From Evansella tamaricis (lineage in GTDB: Bacteria > Bacillota > Bacilli > Bacillales > Salisediminibacteriaceae), in contig NZ_JAHQCS010000056.1 of NCBI RefSeq assembly GCF_019042215.1, positions 1 through 64,000 of the forward strand: a DNA stretch of 64,000 nt, given 5' to 3'. The notes under the pieces were generated by a model, which searched no databases, was not told the origin of the DNA, and saw nothing but the letters and a program-made list of their open reading frames with translations. Shown one piece after another: positions 8,478 to 17,491 of this stretch (the first letter of the stretch is position 1; each line of letters opens with the position of its first letter). The position numbers were made by a program, and so were the translations under genes.

Positions 8478-8792
8478 ATGGCAATTTTAAATGTAACAGA
8501 TCAAAACTTTGCGACGGAGACGAGTAATGGTGTAGTATTAGCAGATTTTTGGGCACCTTGGTGTGGACCTTGTAAAATGATTGCTCCAGTCTTAGAAGAG
8601 TTAGATGGAGAAATGGGAGATAAGGTTAAGATTGTAAAATTGGACGTTGATGAAAATCAGGAAACAGCAAGTAAATTTGGCGTGATGAGCATCCCGACAC
8701 TTCTTGTATTTAAAGACGGAGAAGTTGTAGATCAAGTTGTTGGATTCCAGCCAAAAGAAGCTTTAGCAAGCGTGTTAAACAAGCACGTATAA
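8478..8792 (+). CDS. trxA: Thioredoxin
   Basis: A 104-residue cytoplasmic disulfide reductase with the active site WCGPC (cysteines 29 and 32), preceded by ADFWAPW, and the conserved cis-proline region [11 protein letters not shown]. Full length and typical. Ribosome site GAGGAGG lies before ATG. Its position between etfA and uvrC is as in B. subtilis. Because a terminator and a MITE separate it from etfA, it must have its own promoter in the 8264-8477 gap, which I could not place confidently. Confidence 0.97.
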   Translation: MAILNVTDQNFATETSNGVVLADFWAPWCGPCKMIAPVLEELDGEMGDKVKIVKLDVDENQETASKFGVMSIPTLLVFKDGEVVDQVVGFQPKEALASVLNKHV

Positions 8793-9040
8793 GCATTGGT
8801 GAACTGTAAATTGCATAAAGTAAAGTAGTTATGTGAGGAGTGCGTCCAAAGAAACTTGGGTGCACTTTTTTTCTGAAGTTATATAAGTTTTCGTAACCTT
8901 TGGGCATGTTTTCTAAATGTCTGGAGAATAGTGTTTAAGAGTAAAATTGTTACACGATAAAAAGCTATGCTATATTAGACAGATATACTAAAATGAAATG
9001 AAATTAATGTTATCTTATACGATAAAAGGGGCGACAGGAC

Positions 9041-10831
9041 ATGCCTGATATTAAGGAAAAATTAGTATTAGTACCAGCACAGCCTGGTTGCTACTTAATG
9101 AAAAATAAACACGGGACGATTATTTATGTTGGAAAAGCAAAACTGCTAAGAAATCGTGTCCGCTCCTACTTTTCTGGTTCTCATGATAAAAAGACACAAC
9201 GATTAGTAAGTGAAATAACGGATTTCGAATATATTGTCACGTCTTCTAATATAGAGGCATTGTTGTTAGAGCAAAATCTCATAAAGAAACATGAACCGAG
9301 GTATAACGTTCTTTTGAAGGATGACAAAAGTTATCCTTATCTAAAAATTACGAAAGAAGAACACCCGCGACTAATTACTACGCGTAAAGTTAAAAAAGAT
9401 GGCGGGAAGTACTTTGGACCCTATCCAAATGTTCATGCAGCAAATGAAACGAAGAAATTGTTAGATCGTTTATATCCCCTTAGGAAATGCCGAACCATGC
9501 CAGACAGAGTTTGCCTTTATTACCACATTGGACAATGCTTAGCACCTTGTGAATTTGAAGTGACCGAAGAGAAAAACCAGGAATTAGTTCAGGAAATTAC
9601 ACGTTTCTTAAATGGGGGACATAAGGAAATAAAAGCAGATTTAACAAAAAAAATGCTGGAGGCATCTGAGGAATTAAAATTTGAACGTGCAAAAGAATAC
9701 CGTGATCAGGTTCAACATATTGAATCGGTCATGGAAAAACAAAAAATGACTGTAACAGATCTGGTGGACCGGGATGTGTTTGGATATGCCTATGATAAGG
9801 GTTGGATGTGTGTTCAAGTTTTCTTTGTGAGGCAAGGGAAACTGATAGAACGGGATGTATCTTTATTTCCTATTTACCAAGACGCTGCCGATGATTTTTA
9901 TACATTCCTTGGACAATTTTATTTGAATGATCAGCATCAAAAACCTAAAGAAATTTTCATCCCAAATACGGTGGATGAGAACCTGATCTCTCAGTTTTTA
10001 AGTGTGAAAACATTACAACCGAAGCGTGGTCAAAAAAAGGCCTTGGTGGAATTAGCAAGTGAAAATGCAGAAATTGCTTTAAAAGAAAAATTTGATCTGA
10101 TTGAACGGGATGAACAAAAAACCGTTGTTGCTGTGGAACGACTGGGAGAAGCGTTAAATATTGATATTCCTCACCGAATTGAAGCCTTTGACAATTCTAA
10201 TTTACAAGGGGTAGACCCCGTATCAGCCATGGTCTCATTTATTGATGGAAAACCGGATAAGAAAAATTATCGGAAGTATAAAGTAAAGTCAGTCCAGGGA
10301 CCAGACGATTATGAATCTATGCGGGAGGTCGTGAGGAGACGATACTTACGACTTCTGAAAGAGGGTCAAGCACTCCCGGATTTAATTGTAATCGATGGGG
10401 GAAAAGGCCAGATTTCAGCTGCGCAAGAGATAATCCAAGATGAACTTGGTCTATCTATTCCTGTCTGTGGTCTTGCGAAAGATGAAAAGCATCGCACTTC
10501 ACAGTTGTTGTTTGGAGATCCCCCTGAAATTGTACAGCTAAAAAGGACGAGTCAGGAGTTCTACTTATTGCAGAGAATTCAAGATGAAGTTCATAGGTTT
10601 GCTATTTCTTTTCATCGAAATATTAGGAAACAGTCTATGTTTTCTTCTGTTTTAGATGATGTGGAAGGGATCGGAGAAAAACGTAAACGTTCTTTACTAA
10701 AACATTTCGGATCATTGAAGCGACTAAAAGAATCTTCTTTTGACGAGATAAGAGCAGCGGGAATTCCTGAAAAAGCTGCTAGAGATTTAATGAATAAAAT
10801 CAATGAAGAAAAGGATGAAACGGGAGAGTAA
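9041..10831 (+). CDS. uvrC: UvrABC nucleotide excision repair endonuclease subunit C
   Basis: A 596-residue nuclease making both incisions around bulky DNA lesions together with UvrB. Domains in order: GIY-YIG nuclease at residues 14-92 (GCYLMKN...[13 protein letters not shown]), a cysteine-rich segment ([21 protein letters not shown]), the UVR domain that contacts UvrB ([20 protein letters not shown]), the RNase H-like 3-prime nuclease domain ([19 protein letters not shown]) and a C-terminal helix-hairpin-helix ([19 protein letters not shown]). Length is typical. It is monocistronic in appearance; lysC downstream has its own riboswitch leader. Confidence 0.97.
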   Translation: MPDIKEKLVLVPAQPGCYLMKNKHGTIIYVGKAKLLRNRVRSYFSGSHDKKTQRLVSEITDFEYIVTSSNIEALLLEQNLIKKHEPRYNVLLKDDKSYPYLKITKEEHPRLITTRKVKKDGGKYFGPYPNVHAANETKKLLDRLYPLRKCRTMPDRVCLYYHIGQCLAPCEFEVTEEKNQELVQEITRFLNGGHKEIKADLTKKMLEASEELKFERAKEYRDQVQHIESVMEKQKMTVTDLVDRDVFGYAYDKGWMCVQVFFVRQGKLIERDVSLFPIYQDAADDFYTFLGQFYLNDQHQKPKEIFIPNTVDENLISQFLSVKTLQPKRGQKKALVELASENAEIALKEKFDLIERDEQKTVVAVERLGEALNIDIPHRIEAFDNSNLQGVDPVSAMVSFIDGKPDKKNYRKYKVKSVQGPDDYESMREVVRRRYLRLLKEGQALPDLIVIDGGKGQISAAQEIIQDELGLSIPVCGLAKDEKHRTSQLLFGDPPEIVQLKRTSQEFYLLQRIQDEVHRFAISFHRNIRKQSMFSSVLDDVEGIGEKRKRSLLKHFGSLKRLKESSFDEIRAAGIPEKAARDLMNKINEEKDETGE

Positions 10832-10959
10832 TCTTCTCTGGTCCAATGGATCACTGAATCAGAAGCAAAATAATTAGCGAATTCTTTATGTCAGGTTATC
10901 TTGCATAAGGAAATAGAATCTGATAAACTAGTAATCAAGTTTTGTTTTAGTTCCATATA

Positions 10960-11225
10960 CTTCAGCTCATGAAGTGGTGGTAGAGGCGCGGAGACATTAG
11001 TACGTTGTGGGAGAAGGTTGAGCTTCATGGAACACAACGGAAAGGGGAATCCGCCGAAGAGAAATTACCCCTCATCGGTAATACTCTGGACCTACATTGA
11101 ATAAATGTAGGACTGTCATACAATTTGTATGGAGGACTATCTCACGGAGCGGCTTTTATGTAGTTCATTGTTTATTTAAAAAGTCGTATTCGACAGTGGG
11201 AATCTCCTGCTGTCGATTTTTTTAT
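10960..11225 (+). promoter_or_regulatory. Lysine riboswitch (L box) with terminator, upstream of lysC
   Basis: The segment carries L-box hallmarks: AGAGGCGCGGAGACATTAGTA, GGAAAGGGGAATCCGCCGAAG, CCCCTCATCGGTAATACTCTGG and GGACTGTCATACAATTTGTATGGAGG, followed by CTATCTCACGGAGC. A terminator hairpin CGACAG / CTGTCG (11191-11196 and 11210-11215) with a T run follows. When lysine binds, the terminator should form and shut off lysC, as known for the B. subtilis lysC leader. Confidence 0.9.
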
Positions 11226-11401
11226 GCTTTATTTAGGTAAAGTGTGAAACGGAAGCACATAAAAAATGAGGTTTTGAAATGTTATTTTGCTTTCGAGTGG
11301 GTTAGGTCAACTCTTTTTCATCAAGAAAAAAATTCCTGTTTAAAAAAACAGGGAAAGGGAATTAATCAAAATTGGTTGAACAAAAAGAGGAGGCGTTTTG
11401 G

Positions 11402-12655
11402 TTGGCGACGATTGTTCAAAAGTTTGGTGGTACATCAGTAGGTGATGTATCAAGGATAAAACGAGCAGCAGAAAGAATTAAGCAGGCAAAAGAAGCAGGA
11501 AACCGTGTCGTAACGGTTGTTTCAGCAATGGGGAAATCAACGGATGCGTTAGTAAAGCTTGCATATGATATTAGTGAATCTCCTGACAAACGGGAAATGG
11601 ATATGCTCCTTAGTACTGGAGAGCAAGTGACCATTTCATTAATGGTTATGGCTTTAAAGGAATTGGGAATTAATGCTGTCTCATTAACAGGGTGGCAAGC
11701 AGGAATTAAGACCGAACCTGTTCATCAAAATGCCCGTATAACAGGAATTGATACAGAGCGATTAGAATCTTATCTAGATGATGATAAAGTTGTTATTGTT
11801 GCCGGATTTCAAGGAATGTCTGAAAGTGGTGAAATAACTACACTGGGACGTGGAGGTTCTGATACGACAGCTGTGGCATTAGCTGCTGCCTTAAAGGCGG
11901 AATCATGTACAATATTTACGGATGTTACAGGTGTTTATACATGTGATCCAAGGGTGGCAAAACACGCCCGGCAATTACAAAGTATTTCCTATGATGAAAT
12001 GCTGGAGTTGGCAAATTTAGGGGCAGGAGTTTTACATCCAAGGGCAGTGGAATTTGCAAAAAACTATGAATTACCCCTCATCGTTCGATCGAGCATGGTT
12101 GAAGCGGAAGGGACTATTGTAGAGGAGGAAGCATCAATGGAACAAAATTTAACAGTACGAGGTCTTGCGTTTGAAGGTGCTGTAACAAAGATTACGATTG
12201 AAAGACTCCCAAATAGATACCATTCCATGTCGGACGTTTTCTCGGCATTAGCAGATAGCGATATTGATGTGGATATCATTATTCAACAGATGACAGGAGA
12301 AAATGAACTGAATGTTTCCTTTTCCATCCATAGCCATAAATTACAGGAAGCACTTCAAATTTTAGAAACGAACAGTGAACGTTTAGGTTATAAACAAATT
12401 CGTTTTGAAGAAGGGCTAGCTAAAGTTTCCATCGTGGGTTCTGGTATGATATCTAATCCTGGTGTTGCTGCAAATATGTTTAAAGCCCTATCGGATGAGG
12501 AAATCCTTATTAAAATGGTAAGTACGTCTGAAATAAAAGTATCAACAGTGGTGCCGGAAGTGGATATGGTAAAAGCAGTTGAAACATTACATACTGCTTT
12601 TGATTTGGATGCAGTGGAGGAAGAAGTAAGGGATGTTGAAAAAGTTACTTCATAA
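11402..12655 (+). CDS. lysC: Aspartate kinase II, alpha subunit
   Basis: The 417-residue enzyme phosphorylates aspartate in the first step of the lysine/diaminopimelate/threonine/methionine pathways. The N-terminal kinase motif is VQKFGGTSVGD, followed by LSTGEQV, TTLGRGGSDTTAVALAAAL and FTDVTGVYTCDPR; two ACT domains make up the C-terminal 165 residues. The start is taken as the TTG at 11402 because GAGGAGG lies eight bases upstream and the protein then begins MATIVQKFGG like its homologues; an upstream TTG at 11372 has no such site. The lysine riboswitch controls it. An internal start at 12137 should yield the beta subunit. Confidence 0.95.
   Translation: MATIVQKFGGTSVGDVSRIKRAAERIKQAKEAGNRVVTVVSAMGKSTDALVKLAYDISESPDKREMDMLLSTGEQVTISLMVMALKELGINAVSLTGWQAGIKTEPVHQNARITGIDTERLESYLDDDKVVIVAGFQGMSESGEITTLGRGGSDTTAVALAAALKAESCTIFTDVTGVYTCDPRVAKHARQLQSISYDEMLELANLGAGVLHPRAVEFAKNYELPLIVRSSMVEAEGTIVEEEASMEQNLTVRGLAFEGAVTKITIERLPNRYHSMSDVFSALADSDIDVDIIIQQMTGENELNVSFSIHSHKLQEALQILETNSERLGYKQIRFEEGLAKVSIVGSGMISNPGVAANMFKALSDEEILIKMVSTSEIKVSTVVPEVDMVKAVETLHTAFDLDAVEEEVRDVEKVTS
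12137..12655 (+). CDS. lysC: Aspartate kinase II, beta subunit (internal in-frame start)
   Basis: Within lysC an AGAGGAGGA ribosome site stands seven bases before an in-frame ATG at codon 246, giving a 172-residue product starting MEQNLTVRGLAFEG that is just the ACT-domain regulatory region. B. subtilis lysC makes its beta subunit in the same way from the same codon position and a near-identical MEQNL start. The alpha and beta chains assemble into an alpha2-beta2 enzyme in that organism. The internal ribosome site is directly visible here; use of it is inferred by homology. Confidence 0.8.
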   Translation: MEQNLTVRGLAFEGAVTKITIERLPNRYHSMSDVFSALADSDIDVDIIIQQMTGENELNVSFSIHSHKLQEALQILETNSERLGYKQIRFEEGLAKVSIVGSGMISNPGVAANMFKALSDEEILIKMVSTSEIKVSTVVPEVDMVKAVETLHTAFDLDAVEEEVRDVEKVTS

Positions 12656-12662
12656 GTCCAAT

Positions 12663-12706
12663 AAAGGGACATGAGGGACAGTACCTGTCCCTCATGTCCC
12701 TTTTGC
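12663..12706. terminator. Perfect 19-bp hairpin between convergent lysC and yslB
   Basis: Arms 12663-12681 and 12685-12703 are perfectly complementary with a 3-base loop; A-rich and T-rich flanks allow termination on both strands. The core GGGACAGTACCTGTCCC resembles another palindrome at 52713-52726, so it may have arisen from a small dispersed palindrome. Confidence 0.85.
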
Positions 12707-12712
12707 TATATA

Positions 12713-13156
12713 TTAAATACCTATTGGGTCTGATTTATCCCATTTCACAATTATACGAAATGTGAGAGGCTTTTTCCTTTTTAATTCATAGGCTGCTTCC
12801 GTTATAAAACCAACCTTTCGTTCTGTCCACTGTGCTAAAAAACCGCATTCCAATGTTAATGGTCGCGTTTTATCCATCAATGGGGCAATCAGTTCATAAT
12901 GCTGCTCTGTTCCCTTTTCCTTGACTAAAGACAAAGTCCCCCAACTGGATTCCTCAAAAAAATGAACTAAGTCAGTTATATCCTCGTCGGTTAATTTTCT
13001 TGCCAGTGCTTTTCCTGCCCAATACAAGATCATTTCTTCTTCTTCTCCTAAGAGTTCCGGCAACAGTAAGTGGCGGAGGAGCTGAAAGCCATAGGTTGGA
13101 ACAGTTGTATTCATCTCTTCTCCTACTAAATCAAACTTTTTCTTCATGTTTCCCAT
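12713..13156 (-). CDS. yslB: YslB family protein (DUF2507)
   Basis: A 147-residue protein of a family conserved in Bacillaceae with a V4R-like fold; function is not known. The pattern GFQLLRHLLLPELLG, followed by YWAGKALARKL, FFEESSWGTLSL and ECGFLAQW, is typical of YslB. The start was set at the ATG at 13156 since GGGGGAAGGA lies just upstream and the length then equals that of the B. subtilis protein; a TTG 48 bases upstream (13204) is possible but has a poor ribosome site. It is convergent with lysC, whereas the same neighbourhood (lysC-yslB-sdhC) is kept. Confidence 0.85.
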   Translation of the reverse strand: MGNMKKKFDLVGEEMNTTVPTYGFQLLRHLLLPELLGEEEEMILYWAGKALARKLTDEDITDLVHFFEESSWGTLSLVKEKGTEQHYELIAPLMDKTRPLTLECGFLAQWTERKVGFITEAAYELKRKKPLTFRIIVKWDKSDPIGI

Positions 13157-13334
13157 CAACATTCCTTCCCCCGTATCCGTGATCTCGAACGTTTGTTTAC
13201 TCAATCCCTACTCATATTACCACATAAAGTTAAGTTAAGGAGAAAAAAAGCCAAATCTATTTTGATACTTTTATGGTAACTGACATCAACAAATGTTATA
13301 CTAAACCCCGAAATAAACTGGAGGTATAATTTGG

Positions 13335-14684
13335 ATGAAACTAGGAATGAGTAAACTCCTTAGTCCGTTTCGGATCATTGTAACTTCATATATAATTGCA
13401 ATGTTTGTCTTTAGTGTTCTATTATATTTACCAATTTCCACTCAAGAAGGAGTAAGCGTTACTTATTCAGAGGCACTCTTTACCTCTGTCAGTGCTGTAA
13501 GTGTAACGGGACTGACTGTTGTTAATGTATCTGAAACATATAGTGGATGGGGGGTATTCTTTTTAGCCCTTGCCATTCAATTAGGCGGAATCGGTGTAAT
13601 GACATTGGGGACATTTGTCTGGATGGTTTTTGGAAGAAAAATAAATTTGTCTCAAAGAATGTTAATTATGGTGGACCATAATCAGATTGCTTTTTCTGGG
13701 CTAGTAAGTCTAATGAGGGGTATTTTAGCTGTTGCCTTAGGGATAGAGATTATCGGAGCATTAATTTTAGGTACATATTATTTGAACTACTTCGAGACTG
13801 CAGCGGAAGCTTATTATCAAGGGGTGTTCGGAGCGCTATCGGCTTTCACAAATGCTGGATTTGATGTAACCGGTGCATCCCTCATCCCCTTTGTAGATGA
13901 CTATTTTGTTCAAATGGTAAATATCCTGTTAATTTTTGCGGGAGCCATCGGATTTCCAGTTTTGATGGAATTGAAAGCGTATTTCACTTCAAAAGACAGG
14001 AGTTTCCGATTTAGTCTCTTTACCAAGATTGCTACAACTACTTATTTTATTGTATTTATCGTTGGGGTTATTGGATTATGGATTTTGGAAAAGAATGCTT
14101 TTTATGAGGGACTAGCTTGGCATCAACAGTTATTCTTCTCGCTATTTAACTCTGCCACAGCCAGGAGTGGGGGGTTAGCAACGATGGATGTTTCCAACTT
14201 AACATTAGCAAGCCTACTATTTTTGTCAGCACTAATGATTATTGGTGCCAGCCCATCTAGTGTGGGTGGTGGAATTCGTACCACGACTCTCGCTGTAATG
14301 TTTTTAACCATAAAAAGCTTTGCAATGGGGCGTAATGACGTAAAAGCATTTGGCAGGGAAATTCATCAAGAAGATAGGCAAAAGGCTTTTATTGTCTTAT
14401 CGGTGTTCGTTGTAGGTCTTTTTCTGGCTATCATTCTCGTCAGTGCTTTTGAGCACAGTAGCGAATTGGAATTGATGGCCATCATTTTCGAAGTGAGTTC
14501 GGCTTTCGGAACATGCGGGTTATCCATGGGAATTACCCCAACACTTTCATTGCCCAGTCAAGTCACATTGATGGTCCTCATGTTGATAGGACGGGTTGGG
14601 TTAGTGGCATTCCTCTTCTCCATCCGTGGAAAAGAGAAGAAAACTAATTATAAATATCCTACGGAAAGAATTATAATCGGCTGA
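13335..14684 (+). CDS. ktrB: Ktr-type potassium uptake channel subunit
   Basis: A 449-residue integral membrane protein of the TrkH/KtrB superfamily, formed from four membrane-pore-membrane repeats. The four selectivity-filter segments are visible: SVTGLTVVN, TNAGFDVTG, ARSGGLATMD and TCGLSMG, each with the key glycine. The first is near residues 56-64. It imports potassium, usually with sodium coupling, and needs a cytosolic KtrA/KtrC RCK partner, which is not in this window. Ribosome site GGAGG lies 12 bases before ATG. It stands alone between yslB and sdhC, where B. subtilis has no such gene, so it looks like a lineage-specific insertion. KtrB versus KtrD is not resolvable. Confidence 0.85.
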   Translation: MKLGMSKLLSPFRIIVTSYIIAMFVFSVLLYLPISTQEGVSVTYSEALFTSVSAVSVTGLTVVNVSETYSGWGVFFLALAIQLGGIGVMTLGTFVWMVFGRKINLSQRMLIMVDHNQIAFSGLVSLMRGILAVALGIEIIGALILGTYYLNYFETAAEAYYQGVFGALSAFTNAGFDVTGASLIPFVDDYFVQMVNILLIFAGAIGFPVLMELKAYFTSKDRSFRFSLFTKIATTTYFIVFIVGVIGLWILEKNAFYEGLAWHQQLFFSLFNSATARSGGLATMDVSNLTLASLLFLSALMIIGASPSSVGGGIRTTTLAVMFLTIKSFAMGRNDVKAFGREIHQEDRQKAFIVLSVFVVGLFLAIILVSAFEHSSELELMAIIFEVSSAFGTCGLSMGITPTLSLPSQVTLMVLMLIGRVGLVAFLFSIRGKEKKTNYKYPTERIIIG

Positions 14685-14763
14685 TTGTTGTAAATATTGG
14701 TATTGTGAAAAAATAGTCTGAACTTTTGACATTTTTGTTGCTTATGATAATAATTATAAGTAA

Positions 14764-14796
14764 AGAGCACCTGGATCTATGGAGAAAGGTGCTCTA
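14764..14796. other. Hairpin downstream of ktrB
   Basis: AGAGCACCT (14764-14772) and AGGTGCTCT (14788-14796) form a perfect 9-base stem, with only a poor T run after it. It may be a weak terminator or an RNA-processing structure. Confidence 0.5.
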
Positions 14797-14911
14797 CCAC
14801 GTTTCCTGCCCTCATGCTATGATAAAAATCACAGCCTTTTCTGTTGGAAAATTATAAACATTGTGTTCTATTTAACATTTTTCTGTTAAAATATAAGGTG
14901 TATCCGCTTTC

Positions 14912-14940
14912 TTGACGATGGAGGGTATCGAGGGTAAAAT
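14912..14940 (+). promoter_or_regulatory. Candidate sigma-A promoter of sdhCAB
   Basis: TTGACG and TAAAAT are 17 bases apart, about 150 bases before sdhC. A second possible -10 (TTATGATTAATA) lies nearer the gene at about 14978. The rest of the 14797-15090 gap holds no gene. Confidence 0.45.
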
Positions 14941-15090
14941 GAAAATGTCACAGATTGTTCAAATATGTGCAAATTCTGTTATGATTAATACTTAAAATAG
15001 GATAATAGAATTTGAGAAAAAGGAGGCAAAATACCATACTCAGCAAGTATCACCATTTTCGAAAAAAATGATAAACAGGGGGAAAGTTTG

Positions 15091-15699
15091 ATGTCCACGA
15101 ATCGTGAATTTTTCTACCGCAAGCTGCATTCCTTGTTGGGCGTTATTCCATTAGGTGCTTTTTTAGTCGTTCACTTTATGATTAACTATCAGGCTGTAAA
15201 TGGTCCTGAAGCCTACAATCAAGCAGCAGGTTTTATGGAAAAATTGCCATTTTTATTAGTTTTAGAGTTCGTCATGATCTATATTCCAATTCTTTTTCAT
15301 GGTATTTATGGTTTATATATTGCTTTTCAAGCAAAGCATAACACCTCTACATATAGCTATTTCCGGAATTGGATGTTCCGCCTACAGCGTTGGACAGGTG
15401 TCATCACTATTATTTTTGTTGCTTGGCACGTGTGGGATACACGAATCGCTAAAGCGTTAGGTGCAGAAGTGAATTATGATATGGTAGCAAATATCGTTGC
15501 CAATCCTATTGCTCTCACCCTTTATATTATCTCAATCATCGCAGCATCGTTCCACTTAGCCAATGGTTTATGGTCCTTTGCAGTTACTTGGGGAATTACC
15601 GTATCTCCAAGATCACAAGTTATCGCAACGTACGTTACGATGGGAATTTTTCTTGCGATGTCATTTGTGGGAGTTCGAGCAATTTTAGCATTCGTGTAG
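15091..15699 (+). CDS. sdhC: Succinate dehydrogenase cytochrome b558 subunit
   Basis: A 202-residue membrane anchor with five predicted transmembrane helices that holds the two b hemes and the menaquinone site of respiratory complex II. The histidines expected to ligate heme occur in RKLHSLLGVIPLG, VHFMINYQ, LFHGIYGLYI, VAWHVWDTRI and ASFHLANGLWSF. The sequence closely follows B. subtilis SdhC throughout. The ATG at 15091 is chosen over the adjacent TTG at 15088; GGGGGAAAG is the ribosome site. It is the first gene of sdhCAB. Confidence 0.96.
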   Translation: MSTNREFFYRKLHSLLGVIPLGAFLVVHFMINYQAVNGPEAYNQAAGFMEKLPFLLVLEFVMIYIPILFHGIYGLYIAFQAKHNTSTYSYFRNWMFRLQRWTGVITIIFVAWHVWDTRIAKALGAEVNYDMVANIVANPIALTLYIISIIAASFHLANGLWSFAVTWGITVSPRSQVIATYVTMGIFLAMSFVGVRAILAFV

Positions 15700-15721
15700 C
15701 CAAAGAGAAGGAGTGTTTTAA

Positions 15722-17491
15722 ATGAGCAAAGGTAAAATTATCGTTGTTGGCGGCGGTTTAGCTGGGTTGATGGCGACAATTAAAGCAGCTGAAGCAGGCG
15801 TTGCCGTTGATTTATTTTCAGTCGTTCCTGTAAAACGATCTCACTCTGTTTGTGCACAGGGTGGAATAAATGGTGCAATGAATACAATGGGAGAAGGGGA
15901 CTCCACTTGGGAACACTTTGATGATTCTGTTTACGGTGGAGATTTCTTAGCGAACCAACCCCCTGTTAAAGCCATGTGTGATGCAGCACCTGGAATCATT
16001 CACTTAATGGATCGTATGGGAGTAATGTTTAATCGTACTGGTGAAGGAATCTTGGCACTACGCCGATTTGGAGGAACGCAACATCACCGTACAGCTTTCG
16101 CAGGTGCAACAACTGGTCAGCAATTATTATATGCACTAGATGAACAAGTACGTCGACACGAAGTGGCAGGTTTGGTGAAAAAGTATGAAGGTTGGGAATT
16201 TCTCCATGCCATTTTAGATGACGAAGGGGCCTGTAGAGGGATTACAGCTCAGGACTTAAATACCTCTGAAATTGAGGCTTTTAAAGCTGACGCTGTAATT
16301 ATGGCTACTGGCGGCCCGGGAATAATATTTGGTAAATCTACAAACTCCATGATTAATACTGGGTATGCAGCTGCTGCAGTGTATAAACAAGGCGCTTATT
16401 ATGCAAATGGAGAGTTCATTCAAATTCATCCTACGGCTATCCCTGGTGATGATAAACTTCGATTAATGAGTGAATCTGCCCGTGGGGAAGGTGGACGAGT
16501 TTGGACATATAAAGACGGAAAGCCGTGGTACTTCCTTGAGGAAAAATACCCTGCGTATGGGAACCTTGTACCCCGTGACATTGCTACAAGAGAAATCTTC
16601 CACGTCTGTGTTGACTTAAAGCTTGGAATTAATGGGGAAAACATGGTGTATTTAGACCTTTCTCATAAAGATCCAAAAGAGCTGGATATAAAGCTTGGCG
16701 GTATTATGGAAATCTATGAAAAATTCATGGGTGATGACCCTAGAAAAGTACCAATGAAAATATTCCCAGCAGTACACTATTCTATGGGTGGATTATGGGT
16801 GGATTTTGAGCAGCAAACAAACATTCCAGGATTATTTGCTGCAGGAGAGTGTGACTATTCTCAACACGGAGCAAACCGTTTAGGAGCTAACTCTCTTCTT
16901 TCTGCCATCTATGGAGGCATGGTTGCCGGACCGAAGGCTATTGAGTATATTCAAGGCCTTGATAAAACAGCAGAAGATGTTTCTTCTCAAGTATTTGATA
17001 ATCAAGTAAAACAAGATCAAGAAGAGTTTGATTCCATCCTACAAATGAATGGTACAGAAAATGCATTTAAACTTCACCAAGAACTTGGTTCTTGGATGAC
17101 GGATAATGTAACCGTGGTTCGTGACAATGCAAGACTTCTAAAAACAGATGAAAAACTTCAAGAGCTTTTGGAACGTTATAAGCAGATTAACATTGATGAT
17201 ACTTCTAAATGGAGTAATCAAAGTGCTGCATTCATCAGGCAGTTAGGCGGGATGATTGACTTGGCAAGAGTAATTACTCTTGGTGCTTATAACCGAAATG
17301 AAAGCCGTGGAGCTCATTATAAGCCAGAATTCCCTGAACGAAACGACGATGAATGGTTAAAGACAACAAAAGCGAAATACAATGGAGATACGAATGGACC
17401 TGATTTTGAATATGAAGATGTGGATGTTTCTTTAATCAAACCAAGGAAGCGTGACTACACTTCTAAAAAGAAGGCAGGTGAAAAGGCATGA
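15722..17491 (+). CDS. sdhA: Succinate dehydrogenase flavoprotein subunit
   Basis: The 589-residue catalytic subunit oxidises succinate to fumarate. The FAD-binding fold GGGLAGLMATIKAAEAG is near the N-terminus, the histidine that carries covalent FAD is in RSHSVCAQGGINGA, and the substrate-site segments QIHPTAI, SESARGEGG, HYSMGGLWVD and GANRLGANSLLSAIYGG are present. It ends overlapping sdhB by four bases (ATGA), which indicates translational coupling. The protein sits on the cytoplasmic side bound to SdhB and SdhC. Confidence 0.97.
   Translation: MSKGKIIVVGGGLAGLMATIKAAEAGVAVDLFSVVPVKRSHSVCAQGGINGAMNTMGEGDSTWEHFDDSVYGGDFLANQPPVKAMCDAAPGIIHLMDRMGVMFNRTGEGILALRRFGGTQHHRTAFAGATTGQQLLYALDEQVRRHEVAGLVKKYEGWEFLHAILDDEGACRGITAQDLNTSEIEAFKADAVIMATGGPGIIFGKSTNSMINTGYAAAAVYKQGAYYANGEFIQIHPTAIPGDDKLRLMSESARGEGGRVWTYKDGKPWYFLEEKYPAYGNLVPRDIATREIFHVCVDLKLGINGENMVYLDLSHKDPKELDIKLGGIMEIYEKFMGDDPRKVPMKIFPAVHYSMGGLWVDFEQQTNIPGLFAAGECDYSQHGANRLGANSLLSAIYGGMVAGPKAIEYIQGLDKTAEDVSSQVFDNQVKQDQEEFDSILQMNGTENAFKLHQELGSWMTDNVTVVRDNARLLKTDEKLQELLERYKQINIDDTSKWSNQSAAFIRQLGGMIDLARVITLGAYNRNESRGAHYKPEFPERNDDEWLKTTKAKYNGDTNGPDFEYEDVDVSLIKPRKRDYTSKKKAGEKA

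Noticed and set aside
11244-11441. 65-residue frame between the lysine riboswitch and lysC
   Set aside because: Overlaps the lysC start in another frame and lies in the leader; no conserved features.
14899-14912. cre-like TGTATCCGCTTTCT before sdhC
   Set aside because: Two mismatches to the cre consensus, including the conserved final A; too weak to list although it abuts the -35.
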